From contig CAJTIT010000006.1 in the NCBI GenBank assembly GCA_910576345.1, positions 46,268 through 110,267 on the forward strand: a stretch of 64,000 nt of DNA, given 5' to 3'. A model generated the notes under the pieces. The model was not told the origin of the DNA and did not search any database. It saw only the letters and a program-made list of their open reading frames with translations. The DNA is from Erysipelotrichales bacterium. Lineage in GTDB: Bacteria > Bacillota_I > Bacilli_A > Erysipelotrichales > Erysipelotrichaceae. The first letter of the stretch is position 1, and each line of letters opens with the position of its first letter. Shown here one piece after another: positions 34,993 to 45,034 of the stretch. A program made the position numbers and the translations under genes.

Positions 34993-35539
34993 ACAATTGG
35001 ATGCGGTTTTGGAAGGACTGTTGTTTCTTGTTGGAGATGAAGGATTGAGCATCCCGCAGGTAATGGAAGTTTTGGAAATGGAAGAAGAGGAAATTGAACA
35101 GGCTTTGGAGACACTCATGGCTACGTACAGTGAACAAACATCGCGCGGTATTGAATTGGTGCGTTTTGGCGGTATGTATAAATTTGTATCCAAAGCAATC
35201 GTGCATCCTTATGCAGAAAAACTGTTTGCATCTACCAAAATGGCTACATTGTCGCAAGCGGCTTTGGAAACGCTAGCCATCATTGCATATAAACAGCCAA
35301 TAACACGAGCTGAAATTGAGGAAATCAGAGGAGTTGGCTGCGATATGATGATCCGCAAACTATTGGCGCGCAGTTTTATAAAGGAATGTGGTAGAAGCAG
35401 CGCTGCCGGAAGACCGTTTTTATATGAAGTCACACCGGAGTTTATGGATTCGTTTAAATTAGAGAGTTTGAAAGAACTGCCGGAACTGCCAGAAGTCAAT
35501 GCTCATTTGGACGGAGAATTGTTTCGCGATGAGGAATGA
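34985..35539 (+). CDS. scpB: Segregation and condensation protein ScpB
   Basis: 184 residues forming two winged-helix domains that dimerise and bind ScpA. Family motifs are VLEGLLFLVGDEGLS, AALETLAIIAYKQPITRAEIE (read around 35265-35325) and GRPFLYEVTPEFMDSF. ATG 34985 has AAAGGAGAGG upstream, inside scpA; a TTG at 34979 is less likely. Confidence 0.95.
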   Translation: MPEQLDAVLEGLLFLVGDEGLSIPQVMEVLEMEEEEIEQALETLMATYSEQTSRGIELVRFGGMYKFVSKAIVHPYAEKLFASTKMATLSQAALETLAIIAYKQPITRAEIEEIRGVGCDMMIRKLLARSFIKECGRSSAAGRPFLYEVTPEFMDSFKLESLKELPELPEVNAHLDGELFRDEE

Positions 35540-35550
35540 GAAATTCGTAC

Positions 35551-35579
35551 TTGCAAAGAATAGGCAGGTATGATAAACT
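35551..35579 (+). promoter_or_regulatory. Promoter of rpsO
   Basis: TTGCAA (35551-35556), 17-bp spacer, TAAACT (35574-35579). The 80-nt leader includes CTGG/CCAG pairing around 35597-35619 and may contain the S15 autoregulatory site known upstream of rpsO in other bacteria; I cannot confirm the structure. Confidence 0.6.
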
Positions 35580-35664
35580 ATAAAAGCTTTTGTACTGGGT
35601 TGTTATGCATACTCCAGCGAATGACGCGGTAGAAAAGGACTTGACAATAAAGGAGGAAATGAAC

Positions 35665-35931
35665 ATGTTATTAAAAGCAGAAAAACAAGCAATTATGAAA
35701 GAATATGCACGTTTTGAAGGAGATACAGGTTCTCCGGAGGTTCAAATCGCGGTTTTAACAGAAAAAATCAACCGTTTGACGGAGCATATGAAAGAGCATA
35801 AGCATGATTATCATTCATCAAGAGGATTGATGAAAATGGTTGGTCATCGTCGTAATCTTTTGGCATATTTGAAGGCGAAAGATCTGAATCGTTACAAAAC
35901 GTTAATCACTCGTCTTGGATTGCGTAAATAA
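35665..35931 (+). CDS. rpsO: Ribosomal protein S15
   Basis: 88 residues, the exact family size. S15 binds the central domain of 16S rRNA; the conserved [21 protein letters not shown] and [17 protein letters not shown] segments are intact. AAAGGAGG lies 8 nt before ATG 35665. The next gene is pnp, the usual rpsO-pnp order, but a terminator and a separate leader lie between them. Confidence 0.98.
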   Translation: MLLKAEKQAIMKEYARFEGDTGSPEVQIAVLTEKINRLTEHMKEHKHDYHSSRGLMKMVGHRRNLLAYLKAKDLNRYKTLITRLGLRK

Positions 35932-35943
35932 CATAACCAAAAG

Positions 35944-35965
35944 AAAGCACTTCGGTGCTTTTTTT
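35944..35965 (+). terminator. Intrinsic terminator of rpsO
   Basis: AAAGCAC/GTGCTTT with a TTCG tetraloop, followed by a T run. Confidence 0.88.
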
Positions 35966-36063
35966 GCTTTTCAATGAAAAACCAGAAATCAGTCAATATT
36001 TTTATGTCAATTTTGGATGATTTGTGATAAAATTATGAAAGTATATATAACAGAGGTGAAATC

Positions 36064-38253
36064 ATGAGCAAACAAACTTTTGAATTAGATTTTTGCGGAC
36101 GTACATTATGTGTAGAAACCAATGAAATCGCCAAACAGGCTGGCGGTTCTGTCTTAATCAGATATAACGATACGGTTGTATTATCTGCTGCGACTGCAAG
36201 CAAACAGGCAAAGGAAGGTATTGATTTTTTTCCATTGACAGTTTCATTCGAAGAAAAATTATATTCCGTCGGAAAGATTCCGGGAGGATTTTTGCGTAGG
36301 GAAGGAAGACCAAGCGAGCATGCGACGTTAACTGCACGGATGATTGATCGCCCGATTCGACCGCTGTTTGCGGATGGATTTCGAAATGAAGTCCAGGTAG
36401 TCAATACGGTGTTATCCGTAGATCAAGAGTGCTCTGCAGAGATGGCGGCAATGTTTGGAGCGTCATTGGCGCTATGTATTTCTGATATTCCGTTCAATGG
36501 TCCCATTGCCGGTGTGATTGTCGGCAGAATCAACGGTGAATACGTGATCAATCCAACACCGGATCAGTTAGAAAACGAAAGTGACATTCATTTGACAGTT
36601 GCCGGTACGAAGTATGCGGTCAATATGGTTGAAGCTGGAGCGAAAGAAGTGGATGAGGAAGCGATGCTGGGTGCGATCATGTTTGGACATGAGCACATCA
36701 AGCAGTTGGTTGCATTCCAAGAAGAAATCGCAGCCGCTGTCGGCAAAGAAAAAATGGAAGTTACGTTATACACACCAGATGAAGCTATTGTTAAAGAAGT
36801 CAAAGAGAAATTTGAAGCGGACATTCGAAAAGCGGTATCCATTGAGAAAAAACTGGAACGATATGGAAAAATCGACGAATTAACGGAAGCAGCCGTAGCA
36901 TTGTTTGACGCAAAAGAATACGAAGATGAGAAAACAAAGAATAAGACGATTAAACAGGTAAAAGAAATCTGTCACGGCATTGAAGCAGATGAAGTGCGCC
37001 GATTGATCATCGAAGATAAAGTGCGTCCGGATGGACGAAAAATTGATGAAATTCGTCCATTGGATTCTCAAGTGGATTTATTGCCTAGAGTACATGGCAG
37101 CGCAATGTTTACACGTGGAGAAACACAAGTCTTGAGTGTAACGACACTGGGACCACTTAATGATCATCAAATCATAGACGATGTGACAGAAGTAGAAGAA
37201 AAACGATTTATGCATCACTATAATTTCCCACCATATTCCGTAGGTGAAACAGGGCGTATGGGAAGTCCGGGACGTCGTGAAATTGGTCATGGCGCATTGG
37301 GAGAGCGTGCGCTATCTCAAGTGTTGCCAAGTGTTGAGGAATTTCCTTACACGATTCGTACCGTAGCGGAAGTGTTGGAATCCAACGGTTCTTCTTCACA
37401 GGCATCAATTTGTGCCGGTACAATGTCCTTAATGGCAGCCGGTGTTCCAATCAAGTCGCCTGTCGCAGGTATTGCCATGGGACTCATCATGGATGAAAAT
37501 AATGAAAACTATACTGTTTTGACCGATATTCAAGGTATGGAAGATCATTTTGGGGATATGGACTTCAAGGTTGCCGGTACAAAAGACGGTATTACAGCAC
37601 TTCAAATGGATATTAAAGTTACGGGAATTACAGAAGCCATTTTTAAAGAAGCACTTGCACAAGCGAAAAAGGCACGTGCTGAAATTTTGGCGAATATGAC
37701 GGCAGTGATTGACAAGCCAAGAGAAGATGTTGGCAAGTATGCGCCAAAATTGGAAACATTTATGATTGATCCGGAAAAAATTCGAGAAGTCATTGGACCA
37801 AATGGAAAAATGATTAATAAAATCATCGAACAATCAGATGATGTACAGATCGACATTGAAGATGATGGACAGGTCATTGTTTATCATATGGATCGATCTT
37901 CTATAAACAAAGCTGTACAGATGATCAAAGATATTGTACGTGTAGCAAATGTTGGCGATGTATTCGATGCGAAAGTTGTTCGAATAGAGAAATTTGGCGC
38001 TTTTGTAAATCTTTTTGGTTCAACGGATGGTCTTTTACATATTTCTAAAATTTCCCATGAACGTGTAGAAAAAGTAGAAGATGCTTTGAAACTCGGCGAT
38101 ATTGTGAAAGTAAAAGTTACCGAAATTGATTCTCATGGGAAAATCAATGTTTCCGCAAAGGCATTACTTCCAAAACCAAAGGGAGAACAAACAGAAACAG
38201 AGAGTAAGCCAAGAAAATCAAGATTCAAACAAGAGAGCAATAAAGAAAACTAA
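36064..38253 (+). CDS. pnp: Polyribonucleotide nucleotidyltransferase (PNPase)
   Basis: 729 residues with the full domain order: RNase PH domain 1 (about 1-220), alpha-helical linker, catalytic RNase PH domain 2 (about 310-540, with [13 protein letters not shown] and [15 protein letters not shown]), a KH domain ([17 protein letters not shown]) and an S1 domain ([18 protein letters not shown]). The tail is Lys/Glu-rich. It degrades RNA 3' to 5' with phosphate and is part of the Gram-positive degradosome. GAGGTG precedes the ATG. Confidence 0.97.
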   Translation: MSKQTFELDFCGRTLCVETNEIAKQAGGSVLIRYNDTVVLSAATASKQAKEGIDFFPLTVSFEEKLYSVGKIPGGFLRREGRPSEHATLTARMIDRPIRPLFADGFRNEVQVVNTVLSVDQECSAEMAAMFGASLALCISDIPFNGPIAGVIVGRINGEYVINPTPDQLENESDIHLTVAGTKYAVNMVEAGAKEVDEEAMLGAIMFGHEHIKQLVAFQEEIAAAVGKEKMEVTLYTPDEAIVKEVKEKFEADIRKAVSIEKKLERYGKIDELTEAAVALFDAKEYEDEKTKNKTIKQVKEICHGIEADEVRRLIIEDKVRPDGRKIDEIRPLDSQVDLLPRVHGSAMFTRGETQVLSVTTLGPLNDHQIIDDVTEVEEKRFMHHYNFPPYSVGETGRMGSPGRREIGHGALGERALSQVLPSVEEFPYTIRTVAEVLESNGSSSQASICAGTMSLMAAGVPIKSPVAGIAMGLIMDENNENYTVLTDIQGMEDHFGDMDFKVAGTKDGITALQMDIKVTGITEAIFKEALAQAKKARAEILANMTAVIDKPREDVGKYAPKLETFMIDPEKIREVIGPNGKMINKIIEQSDDVQIDIEDDGQVIVYHMDRSSINKAVQMIKDIVRVANVGDVFDAKVVRIEKFGAFVNLFGSTDGLLHISKISHERVEKVEDALKLGDIVKVKVTEIDSHGKINVSAKALLPKPKGEQTETESKPRKSRFKQESNKEN

Positions 38254-38256
38254 TAC

Positions 38257-38284
38257 AGAGCGTATAAAATGCGCTCTTTTTAAA
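38257..38284 (+). terminator. Intrinsic terminator of pnp
   Basis: AGAGCG/CGCTCT stem followed by TTTTTA. Confidence 0.75.
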
Positions 38285-38310
38285 ACAAATATGAAATAGA
38301 AGGAGATTGT

Positions 38311-39111
38311 ATGGAAAAGAAAAAAATGGTTTGTTTAACGATCGTTTTGATAGGTATTTTCATTGTCGTATGGCTGCTTTTTAATTGGCGGATGTTTATG
38401 TCGGATGATTATAAGGAAAAACGAGCATATGATGTAGAAGATTATATCAGATTGAAAGACTACAAAATTGAAAAACACTGTGAAACATGTAAAGGCAATG
38501 GATATATTACGACTGCATCCTTTCAAAATTTACCAGAAACGATAACGAATACATACATAAAAAAACAAGAAGCATTTGAAGCAATTGCGCAAAACAATGC
38601 GGCAACACTAGACAATCATGTATATAACAGTACCTATTACGATGTTGTCTCTGTGTTATGCAAAGCATCCGTTGCATATGAAGATAAAAAATTGCCAAAT
38701 AAAACGTATGACCTTTATGGATTCAATGTACATCTAAAAACTGGCGAAATTGTAACAAATGATGAACTGTTGGAAATATTTCAAATACGTTCCTATGATA
38801 TGTTTGAAGAAATATTCTCTTCCATCAGCGGACCTATGTCTTATTTTGGCGCATATGCGGTTTTTGAAAGTAATGATGACGATCCGGAATCACAAGAATA
38901 TGTATTTGATAGAATGCTTCAGGATATTTATGATAATCGCCATCATTATTGTAAAGAATTGGATGGACATAATGATTTGGTGCATTTGTTTATTAGCGAA
39001 GATCATCTGTATGTCGCATTTTTTGCGCAAGACATTCTAAATGCAATCCAACAACCGCAGGATGAATTGGAAAATGCGGAACCGATCATTATGCAGATCG
39101 ATCATAGATAG
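38311..39111 (+). CDS. Signal-anchored protein of unknown function
   Basis: 266 residues with one N-terminal membrane anchor (MVCLTIVLIGIFIVVWLLF) and an extracytoplasmic, acidic body; there is a CETCKGNG pair of cysteines near residue 52. No family recognised. The strand pattern in YDLYGFNVHLKTGEIVTNDE and the C-terminal HLYVAFFAQDI recalls secreted domains of the DUF3298/RsiV kind, which is a weak impression only. AGAAGGAG precedes the ATG. It is a single gene between pnp and the dipeptidase. Confidence 0.6.
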   Translation: MEKKKMVCLTIVLIGIFIVVWLLFNWRMFMSDDYKEKRAYDVEDYIRLKDYKIEKHCETCKGNGYITTASFQNLPETITNTYIKKQEAFEAIAQNNAATLDNHVYNSTYYDVVSVLCKASVAYEDKKLPNKTYDLYGFNVHLKTGEIVTNDELLEIFQIRSYDMFEEIFSSISGPMSYFGAYAVFESNDDDPESQEYVFDRMLQDIYDNRHHYCKELDGHNDLVHLFISEDHLYVAFFAQDILNAIQQPQDELENAEPIIMQIDHR

Positions 39112-39230
39112 CTAAAATTATAGTTTTATGGATGAACATATCTTTGATAATGAAAATCTTTGAAAAATATTGGAAAAGCAGTGAAAGAATGCTTTGATTT
39201 ATGTTAAAATAATAAATGAGGTGAGTAAAT

Positions 39231-40625
39231 ATGAATTGGCAAACAGAGTGTGAAAAGAACTGGTCACATTTGATAATGGATTTGTCTGGCTTGATAGAAA
39301 TATCGTCGAAACGTAACGATGAAGGGAAAACAAGCAATGCGCCTTTTGGCAAAGCGTGCCGTCAAGCGCTAGATTATATGATGGAATTGGGAAAAAGAGA
39401 AGGATTTAATGTGCAGGATGTGGATGGATATGCCTGTGTATTAAGCTATGGCGAAGGCGAAGAAAGCATCGGTGTATTGGGACATTTGGACGTTGTACCT
39501 GAAGGCGACGGTTGGAGTAAGGATCCTTATCGTTTGACAATTGAAAACAACGTACTGTATGGACGTGGCGTATCGGATGATAAGGGTCCAAGCATCGCCG
39601 GGTTCTATGCGCTGAAAATGATCAAGGATGCACAGATCAAATTAAAGAAAAAAGTTATGTTGATTTTTGGCTGCGATGAGGAAAGCGGCATGGAATGTAT
39701 GGATTATTATGCACAGCACGGTGAGATTCCGGACATGGGATTTGTTCCGGACGCGTCTTTTCCGGTTGTTTATGGGGAAAAGGGCGTGCTGCATATGAAA
39801 TTGAAGAACAATCATGTGGATACGATCATCAAAGAAATGCATGCAGGAGAGCGTCCCAATATTGTCATTGGAGAAGCAAGCGCTGTCATTGATGCAAGCA
39901 ATGGTATGAAACAGGAATTATTTGATTTTTATCTTGCCAGCAATCATTTGAGCGGTTCTATGAGTAAAGAGGGAGATTTGATTCATATATCCATTAAAGG
40001 TACACCTGCGCATGCTGCAATGCCTTATCTTGGAAACAATGCGGCATTGCATATCTTGAATTTTATTGGCACTGCTTATCAGGACACATTTGCCAAAACA
40101 TTGTATGAAATGTGCAAAGACTGGCAAGGAAAACCACTGGGCATTGATATAGAAGGCGCTTATATGGGGTTTTTAACAATGAATATCGGCATAGTAGACA
40201 TCGATAAACAAGCGTGCATCATTGTGGATATTCGTTATCCGAATGATACAGACAGCGAAAAAATCAAACAAAGTTTTGAACAATATCTGAAAGAAAATCA
40301 AATACCTTTGGATGTGGAAATCGATCATAATTCCAAACCATTGTTTGTTGATCCGCAAAGTGAACTTGTACAGACGCTAATGGATGTATATCGTACTTGC
40401 AGCGGTGATGCTTTCACGCCGGCGCAAACGATGGGTGGGGGAACATATGCTAGAAAACTGCCTAATTTTGTTGCTTTTGGTTCTGAATTTCCAAATCAAA
40501 AGACAGATGACGTAGTTATCGGCGGTCCGCATCAAAGCGATGAAGGAATGAGAATAGATGAATTCAAAAAAGCGGTACATATTTATTGTGAGGCAATTCT
40601 AAGACTTGCAGGACAGGAGTATTAA
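39231..40625 (+). CDS. pepV: M20 family dipeptidase PepV
   Basis: 464 residues, the usual length of PepV. Zinc ligands can be placed in GHLDVVPEGDGW, GVSDDKGPS, CDEESGMECMDYY, DASFPVVYGEKG and the late PHQSDEGMRI. PepV cleaves dipeptides with an N-terminal hydrophobic or beta-amino residue in the cytoplasm, so it complements the opp importer elsewhere in the window. It directly precedes trmB, separated by no spacer bases, as part of a block conserved with Bacillus. Confidence 0.92.
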   Translation: MNWQTECEKNWSHLIMDLSGLIEISSKRNDEGKTSNAPFGKACRQALDYMMELGKREGFNVQDVDGYACVLSYGEGEESIGVLGHLDVVPEGDGWSKDPYRLTIENNVLYGRGVSDDKGPSIAGFYALKMIKDAQIKLKKKVMLIFGCDEESGMECMDYYAQHGEIPDMGFVPDASFPVVYGEKGVLHMKLKNNHVDTIIKEMHAGERPNIVIGEASAVIDASNGMKQELFDFYLASNHLSGSMSKEGDLIHISIKGTPAHAAMPYLGNNAALHILNFIGTAYQDTFAKTLYEMCKDWQGKPLGIDIEGAYMGFLTMNIGIVDIDKQACIIVDIRYPNDTDSEKIKQSFEQYLKENQIPLDVEIDHNSKPLFVDPQSELVQTLMDVYRTCSGDAFTPAQTMGGGTYARKLPNFVAFGSEFPNQKTDDVVIGGPHQSDEGMRIDEFKKAVHIYCEAILRLAGQEY

Positions 40626-41294
40626 ATGAGAATGCGGAAACTGCCTTGGGCAGAAGAGTATGTGAAGACCGCTTCGATTGTTGAACAACAGCCGCAAAAT
40701 TGGGCTGGTAAATGGAAAGAGCGTTTTTCCTCTGATTCACTTCATGTGGAAATCGGTAGTGGAAAAGGAGATTACTGGCTTTTGATGGCGAACAAATATC
40801 CGCAAAGCATTTGGATAGGTATTGAAAAAGATATCAATGTATCTGCCATTGCTATTCGAAAGTATGATCAAGCAATGATCAAATCATCCAATATGTGTTT
40901 CATTCAGAAGGATGCTGAAACAATCGAGCAATGGTTTGCACAAGGTGAGATTGATGTGCTGCATTTGAATTTCTCTGATCCATGGCCTAAAAAACGTGCG
41001 CATAAAAAGCGTTTGTCTCATGCTTCCTTTATTGAACGCTACAAGTATATCGTAAGCGAACAAGGCGAAATACAAATGAAAACAGATAATGCGGATTTGT
41101 TTGAGTTTTCATTGTTGCAATTCCAAGAAGGAAACTGGTTTTTGCATGAAATCAGTGTAGATTATCGAAGAAACGAACATCCGGAAGACGCAATTACTGA
41201 ATATGAACAGCGTTTTCTTTCGCTTCATCAGCCAATTTATCGTGCTGTTTGGAAGAAATTTCCATATCAGAACAAGGATAAGAAAAAGCGATGA
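40626..41294 (+). CDS. trmB: tRNA (guanine-N7)-methyltransferase TrmB
   Basis: 222 residues of the Rossmann-fold methyltransferase that makes m7G46 in the tRNA variable loop. The SAM site is VEIGSGKGDYW, and the family motif FSDPWPKKRAHKKRL with the following substrate-binding region (MKTDNADLF) is complete. Its ATG immediately follows the pepV stop; AGGAG within the end of pepV serves as ribosome binding site. Confidence 0.95.
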   Translation: MRMRKLPWAEEYVKTASIVEQQPQNWAGKWKERFSSDSLHVEIGSGKGDYWLLMANKYPQSIWIGIEKDINVSAIAIRKYDQAMIKSSNMCFIQKDAETIEQWFAQGEIDVLHLNFSDPWPKKRAHKKRLSHASFIERYKYIVSEQGEIQMKTDNADLFEFSLLQFQEGNWFLHEISVDYRRNEHPEDAITEYEQRFLSLHQPIYRAVWKKFPYQNKDKKKR

Positions 41295-41380
41295 TGAAAT
41301 GCATGTGATTTAGCAAAAAAAAATGTTTATTCTAATGAAACCATGATATAATAGGTAAGAATATTTGAAGGAGGTAAAAC

Positions 41381-42130
41381 ATGAAAAAAAAGGTTCCTGC
41401 TTTGGCATGCGCATTGCTGTTATGCGGCTGTGTTAATCAAGCAGAAGTACCCAAACGTGTATTATCTCAATTAGAGCGACAAAACAAAGAACAACAGGAA
41501 ATCGGATACAATCATACCAAGGAATTGTATACATATTATCTTCCACAAGGCATGGGACGAAAAGAATCCACACGGTTGAGTGAGGTTTTTACTAAAGACG
41601 GATATAAAATAGTAATGAATTTTGATCCGGGCGCGATTGTGATTCGTAAATACTATACAGAGACTGATACGACAGAAACAAAAAGTGACACAATCACATC
41701 TCCAAGCGAATCAAAAGAAATCGTAAATGAAAAGCTTACGCCTAAAATGAAGGAAGAAGATAATAAAATTATCTATAACGGTTATTATTATTCTGCATCA
41801 AAGCATATGTTTCCATATACGATGAAACTAATCATGAATGATGGCATGGCGCTGGTTTATCTGGATGCTTCCATTGTAGAACTGTATGCATATGTGCCCA
41901 TTGCCTCCATACCGACGTTCGCTAAATCCATGATGACGATTGCCACTTCATTGTCGTATGATGAAACGACAATCCTAAAAGAATTTTCATTAAAATCATT
42001 ACAGGAAACAAAAAAACAAAATCTGGATTATTTGGAACAGCATATGCCATCCAGTGGATCACTGAAAGAATTGCTAAATCCAAATGAACAAAATCCACCA
42101 ACCGGTGATATGCCGCAACAGGAGGAATAA
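41381..42130 (+). CDS. Lipoprotein of unknown function
   Basis: 249 residues with a lipoprotein signal peptide (cleavage before Cys in LLLCGC, about residue 17). The mature protein has a Thr/Ser/Glu-rich linker (ETDTTETKSDTITSPSESKE) in the middle and a proline-rich end. No known domain recognised. An extended -10 (TGATATAAT near 41345) lies upstream. It is followed after 3 nt by a thioredoxin-like gene, so the two may be co-expressed. Confidence 0.65.
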   Translation: MKKKVPALACALLLCGCVNQAEVPKRVLSQLERQNKEQQEIGYNHTKELYTYYLPQGMGRKESTRLSEVFTKDGYKIVMNFDPGAIVIRKYYTETDTTETKSDTITSPSESKEIVNEKLTPKMKEEDNKIIYNGYYYSASKHMFPYTMKLIMNDGMALVYLDASIVELYAYVPIASIPTFAKSMMTIATSLSYDETTILKEFSLKSLQETKKQNLDYLEQHMPSSGSLKELLNPNEQNPPTGDMPQQEE

Positions 42131-42133
42131 GAC

Positions 42134-42487
42134 ATGATAAAAGACATAATAGCGCCCATGAATTCAAAAGAACAATTTGAGCAGGCGAAACAAGTTGAAA
42201 GCATCAGCGTATTTGTATTTAGTGCAGAGTGGTGTCCCGATTGTCGTTTTATCGAACCGTTCTTGCCGCAGCTGATCGAAAAATATGCTTCGTATCACTT
42301 CTACTATGTGGATCGTGATGCATGGATGGAATTTGCTCAGGAACAAATGGTCATGGGTATTCCAAGTTTTATTGCGGTTGGTAATGGAAAAGAATTGGGA
42401 CGTTTTGTATCCGGCCTACGTAAAACAAAACAGGAAATTGATGCGTTTTTAGCATCGCTAAATGAAGACATTGAACAGAAAGGATGA
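42134..42487 (+). CDS. Thioredoxin-family protein (YtpP-like)
   Basis: 117 residues with the thioredoxin fold. The active site is CPDC in FSAEWCPDCRFIEP, with the cis-Pro in MGIPSFIAV. It has no signal peptide and should be cytoplasmic. Position between trmB and murC corresponds to ytpP in B. subtilis. CPDC rather than CGPC implies a redox potential and role different from the main thioredoxin. Its stop overlaps the region just before the next gene. Confidence 0.85.
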   Translation: MIKDIIAPMNSKEQFEQAKQVESISVFVFSAEWCPDCRFIEPFLPQLIEKYASYHFYYVDRDAWMEFAQEQMVMGIPSFIAVGNGKELGRFVSGLRKTKQEIDAFLASLNEDIEQKG

Positions 42488-42492
42488 GCGCT

Positions 42493-43278
42493 GTGAGCAT
42501 GTTTAAAAAATTAGTGGGATTTCTATTTGAAGAGGAAGAAGAAGTAGAAGAAGAAGGAGAATTGGAAGATATCTCGTTTCATTCAGATTATAAAGAATCC
42601 GACGTATTTCAAGAGGAACCTCCGGTAATCACAAGACGCAGAGAACCAAAGGAACATATTCGTGTAGAACCGGTGCATAGTGTGCCTTCTCGCATCCAAA
42701 AACCTGTAGTAGAGGAAAAAAAGGAATCGCATTTTACAACCATTGATTTGGAAGAAGAAAAAAAGCCGCCACGCAGAACTCAATCTGCTTCCTTGCGGCG
42801 TACGCCTACCGTCATGAGAAGTGAACCGACGAAAAAAGAATTTGAATTCGTACCGGTTATTTCACCCATGTTTGGCGCAGATGAAACAACTTCTTCCACT
42901 ACGGTGAAAAGCAGAGCGGAAAATCATATGAATGATCGTAAAACCATTTCCAAAGTTCCAAAGAAAAATCCTCTGGGCACGGTTTTGTCACCTATGTATG
43001 GTGCTACAGAACTGGAAGAATTTGAAGTGGAAGCGAAAGAGCGTTTGGAAGCGGAGGCGCACGAATATCAACGTTACGCAGAGCCAAAAAAGGAGAAAAT
43101 GATTGTCGAATATGACGATGCGGCCGATGATGAAATTGTAAGTGTTCCACTGGAAGATTTATTGACAAATGAAGAGCAGCAAAAATCTAAAGACGATCTT
43201 TTACAATTTTCATTGTTTGGAAACGATGAGGTTGTTAGTTCAAAGCAAGAAAAAGATTCATATACTATGAAGGAATAA
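42493..43278 (+). CDS. Acidic, probably disordered protein with two SPM[FY]GA motifs
   Basis: 261 residues, rich in Glu, Lys, Arg and Pro, with a Glu run near the start. Two copies of a short motif stand out: VPVISPMFGADE (about base 42855) and GTVLSPMYGATE (about 42985), which suggests a repeated binding peptide. The N-terminus MFKKLVGFLF could be an amphipathic membrane-targeting helix. GTG 42493 is chosen because AAAGG is 9 nt upstream; ATG 42484 abuts that site. It sits just before murC, where Bacillus has ytpR/sftA. Function unknown; a cell-division or cell-wall role is a guess from position. Confidence 0.65.
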   Translation: MSMFKKLVGFLFEEEEEVEEEGELEDISFHSDYKESDVFQEEPPVITRRREPKEHIRVEPVHSVPSRIQKPVVEEKKESHFTTIDLEEEKKPPRRTQSASLRRTPTVMRSEPTKKEFEFVPVISPMFGADETTSSTTVKSRAENHMNDRKTISKVPKKNPLGTVLSPMYGATELEEFEVEAKERLEAEAHEYQRYAEPKKEKMIVEYDDAADDEIVSVPLEDLLTNEEQQKSKDDLLQFSLFGNDEVVSSKQEKDSYTMKE

Positions 43279-43292
43279 AGAGGTGTATGAGA

Positions 43293-44597
43293 ATGCGATA
43301 TCATTTTATTGGGATTAAAGGTTCCGGCATGGCTTCATTAGCGACCATTTTAAAGGATCAGGGAGAAGATGTACAAGGCTCTGATATTGAAAAGTATATT
43401 TTTACGCAACAGCCATTGGAAGAACGTCATATCCCTATTTTACCGTTTGCGAAAGAGAATGTGCCGCAGAATGCAGTTGTGATCATCGGCAATGCGTTTG
43501 ACGAAGACCATGAAGAGGTGAAACAGGCGCGTTCCATGTCATCTGTGACCTGTTATCGTTATCACGAATATTTAGGTAAACTGATGGAGAATTACTGTTC
43601 GATTTCCGTCGCCGGTACACATGGCAAAACCACTACTACAGGTATGTTGGCGCATGTAATGTCGCTCACGCAACCTTGTGGTTATTTGATCGGCGATGGC
43701 AGTGGATCTATGCCGCAGAATGCGCATTATTTTGTGGTAGAGTCTTGTGAATACCAGCGTCATTTTTTGGCTTATCATCCTGATTATGCGATCATTACGA
43801 ACATGGAGTTGGATCATGTAGATTATTATCACGATATGGATGATTATCGTCATGCATTTCAAACATTTGCCAATCAAGTAAAAAAAGGCGTTGTGCTATT
43901 TGGTGATGATAAAGAAGTTCGGAATTTATCTGTCGATATTGATCATCTGTATTATGGATTAAACGATAACAACGATGTGCAGGCAAAAAATATAGTTACG
44001 GATCCAAAGGGCATGACGTTTGATGTATACAAGCATGATCAATTATTTGGATCTTTCCGTATTCCGTTTGTAGGAAAACCGTTTTTATGGAATTCACTGG
44101 GTGTGATTGCGGTTGGCATTATGGAAGGTATGGATGTGAAAACATTGCAAGAGGCATTATCCACTTTTCAAGGTGTGAAACGCAGATTTCATGAAGAGGT
44201 TCAAGGAGAAAACGTGTATATTGACGATTATGCTCATCATCCTACGGCGATTTCATTAACGATTGAAGCCGCAAAAATGAAATATCCAAATCGTAAGGTC
44301 ATTGCGATTTTTAAGCCGGATCGTTTTTCAAGAATCGCTTATTTTTTACATGAATTTGCAAAAGCGCTCGATCAGGCGGATGACGTGTTTCTATGTGAAT
44401 TCCCAAACAATGCTAAAAAAGAAAATGGTGTGGAAGTAACCATTCAAGATCTTTGCGATTTGAGTAAGAAAGCCAAAGTGATCAAAGAAGATGAGGAAGG
44501 CGCTGCCATTTTGGCAAAGCAATCCCCGGCTGTTTACTTATTTATGTCATCAAAAGATATTTATAAACTAAAAAATATTGTAAAAAGTTTTCAATGA
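43293..44597 (+). CDS. murC: UDP-N-acetylmuramate--L-alanine ligase MurC
   Basis: 434 residues with the three Mur ligase domains: the N-terminal UDP-binding FIGIKGSGMASLA, the ATPase domain with P-loop SVAGTHGKTTTTG, the Glu in VVESCEYQRHF, and a C-terminal domain beginning near GVKRRFHEEV with DDYAHHPTAI. It adds L-alanine to UDP-MurNAc. The start at 43293 has GAGG 9 nt upstream; ATG 43287 is too close. A complete wall-precursor route is implied with murD at 55.4 kb. Confidence 0.95.
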   Translation: MRYHFIGIKGSGMASLATILKDQGEDVQGSDIEKYIFTQQPLEERHIPILPFAKENVPQNAVVIIGNAFDEDHEEVKQARSMSSVTCYRYHEYLGKLMENYCSISVAGTHGKTTTTGMLAHVMSLTQPCGYLIGDGSGSMPQNAHYFVVESCEYQRHFLAYHPDYAIITNMELDHVDYYHDMDDYRHAFQTFANQVKKGVVLFGDDKEVRNLSVDIDHLYYGLNDNNDVQAKNIVTDPKGMTFDVYKHDQLFGSFRIPFVGKPFLWNSLGVIAVGIMEGMDVKTLQEALSTFQGVKRRFHEEVQGENVYIDDYAHHPTAISLTIEAAKMKYPNRKVIAIFKPDRFSRIAYFLHEFAKALDQADDVFLCEFPNNAKKENGVEVTIQDLCDLSKKAKVIKEDEEGAAILAKQSPAVYLFMSSKDIYKLKNIVKSFQ

Positions 44598-44647
44598 ATC
44601 TTGTAATCATTTTCAAACTGTTGTAGAATAATAAAAGAGGTGTTTTT

Positions 44648-45034
44648 ATGGAACTGGATCAGTTATTGAATCTCACAAGCGTGGTGGCCGGAAAGTCATT
44701 ACCGATATTGGGGGCAGTCGCTATCGTGTTTTTGATTATCTTTTTACGAAAATTGATTCGGCTTATGATCACCACCAACGATACAATCAGTTCTTTGAAA
44801 ATCACTTTGGATAGCGCAAGTAAGCAAATTGACGCATTGGACAAGCCCATGCAGACGCTGAATGATTTAAGCGAAACTGTGGATCATGTACATGATGCCA
44901 GTAAAAGCATCATGAAAAGCGTATTAAGCGCATTGGTAGAAAATGTCTCTAGTGTCATCAAGCTGGCAATCAGAAAAACCGAGGAAGAACCTGTTATACA
45001 AGAGGAAACGTCGCGAGGTGAAGAACATGAATGA
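44648..45034 (+). CDS. DUF948 membrane protein (YtxG-like)
   Basis: 128 residues: one N-terminal membrane helix (ILGAVAIVFLIIFLRKLI) then a coiled-coil region with regular heptads. This is the layout of YtxG, the DUF948 general-stress protein that follows murC in Bacillus. The function is unknown. It is followed by a YtxH-like gene, overlapping it by 8 nt. Confidence 0.72.
   Translation: MELDQLLNLTSVVAGKSLPILGAVAIVFLIIFLRKLIRLMITTNDTISSLKITLDSASKQIDALDKPMQTLNDLSETVDHVHDASKSIMKSVLSALVENVSSVIKLAIRKTEEEPVIQEETSRGEEHE

Noticed and set aside
35641..35646. TTGACA just before rpsO as a promoter
   Set aside because: A -10 box at proper spacing would fall on the start codon; the promoter at 35551-35579 is better placed.
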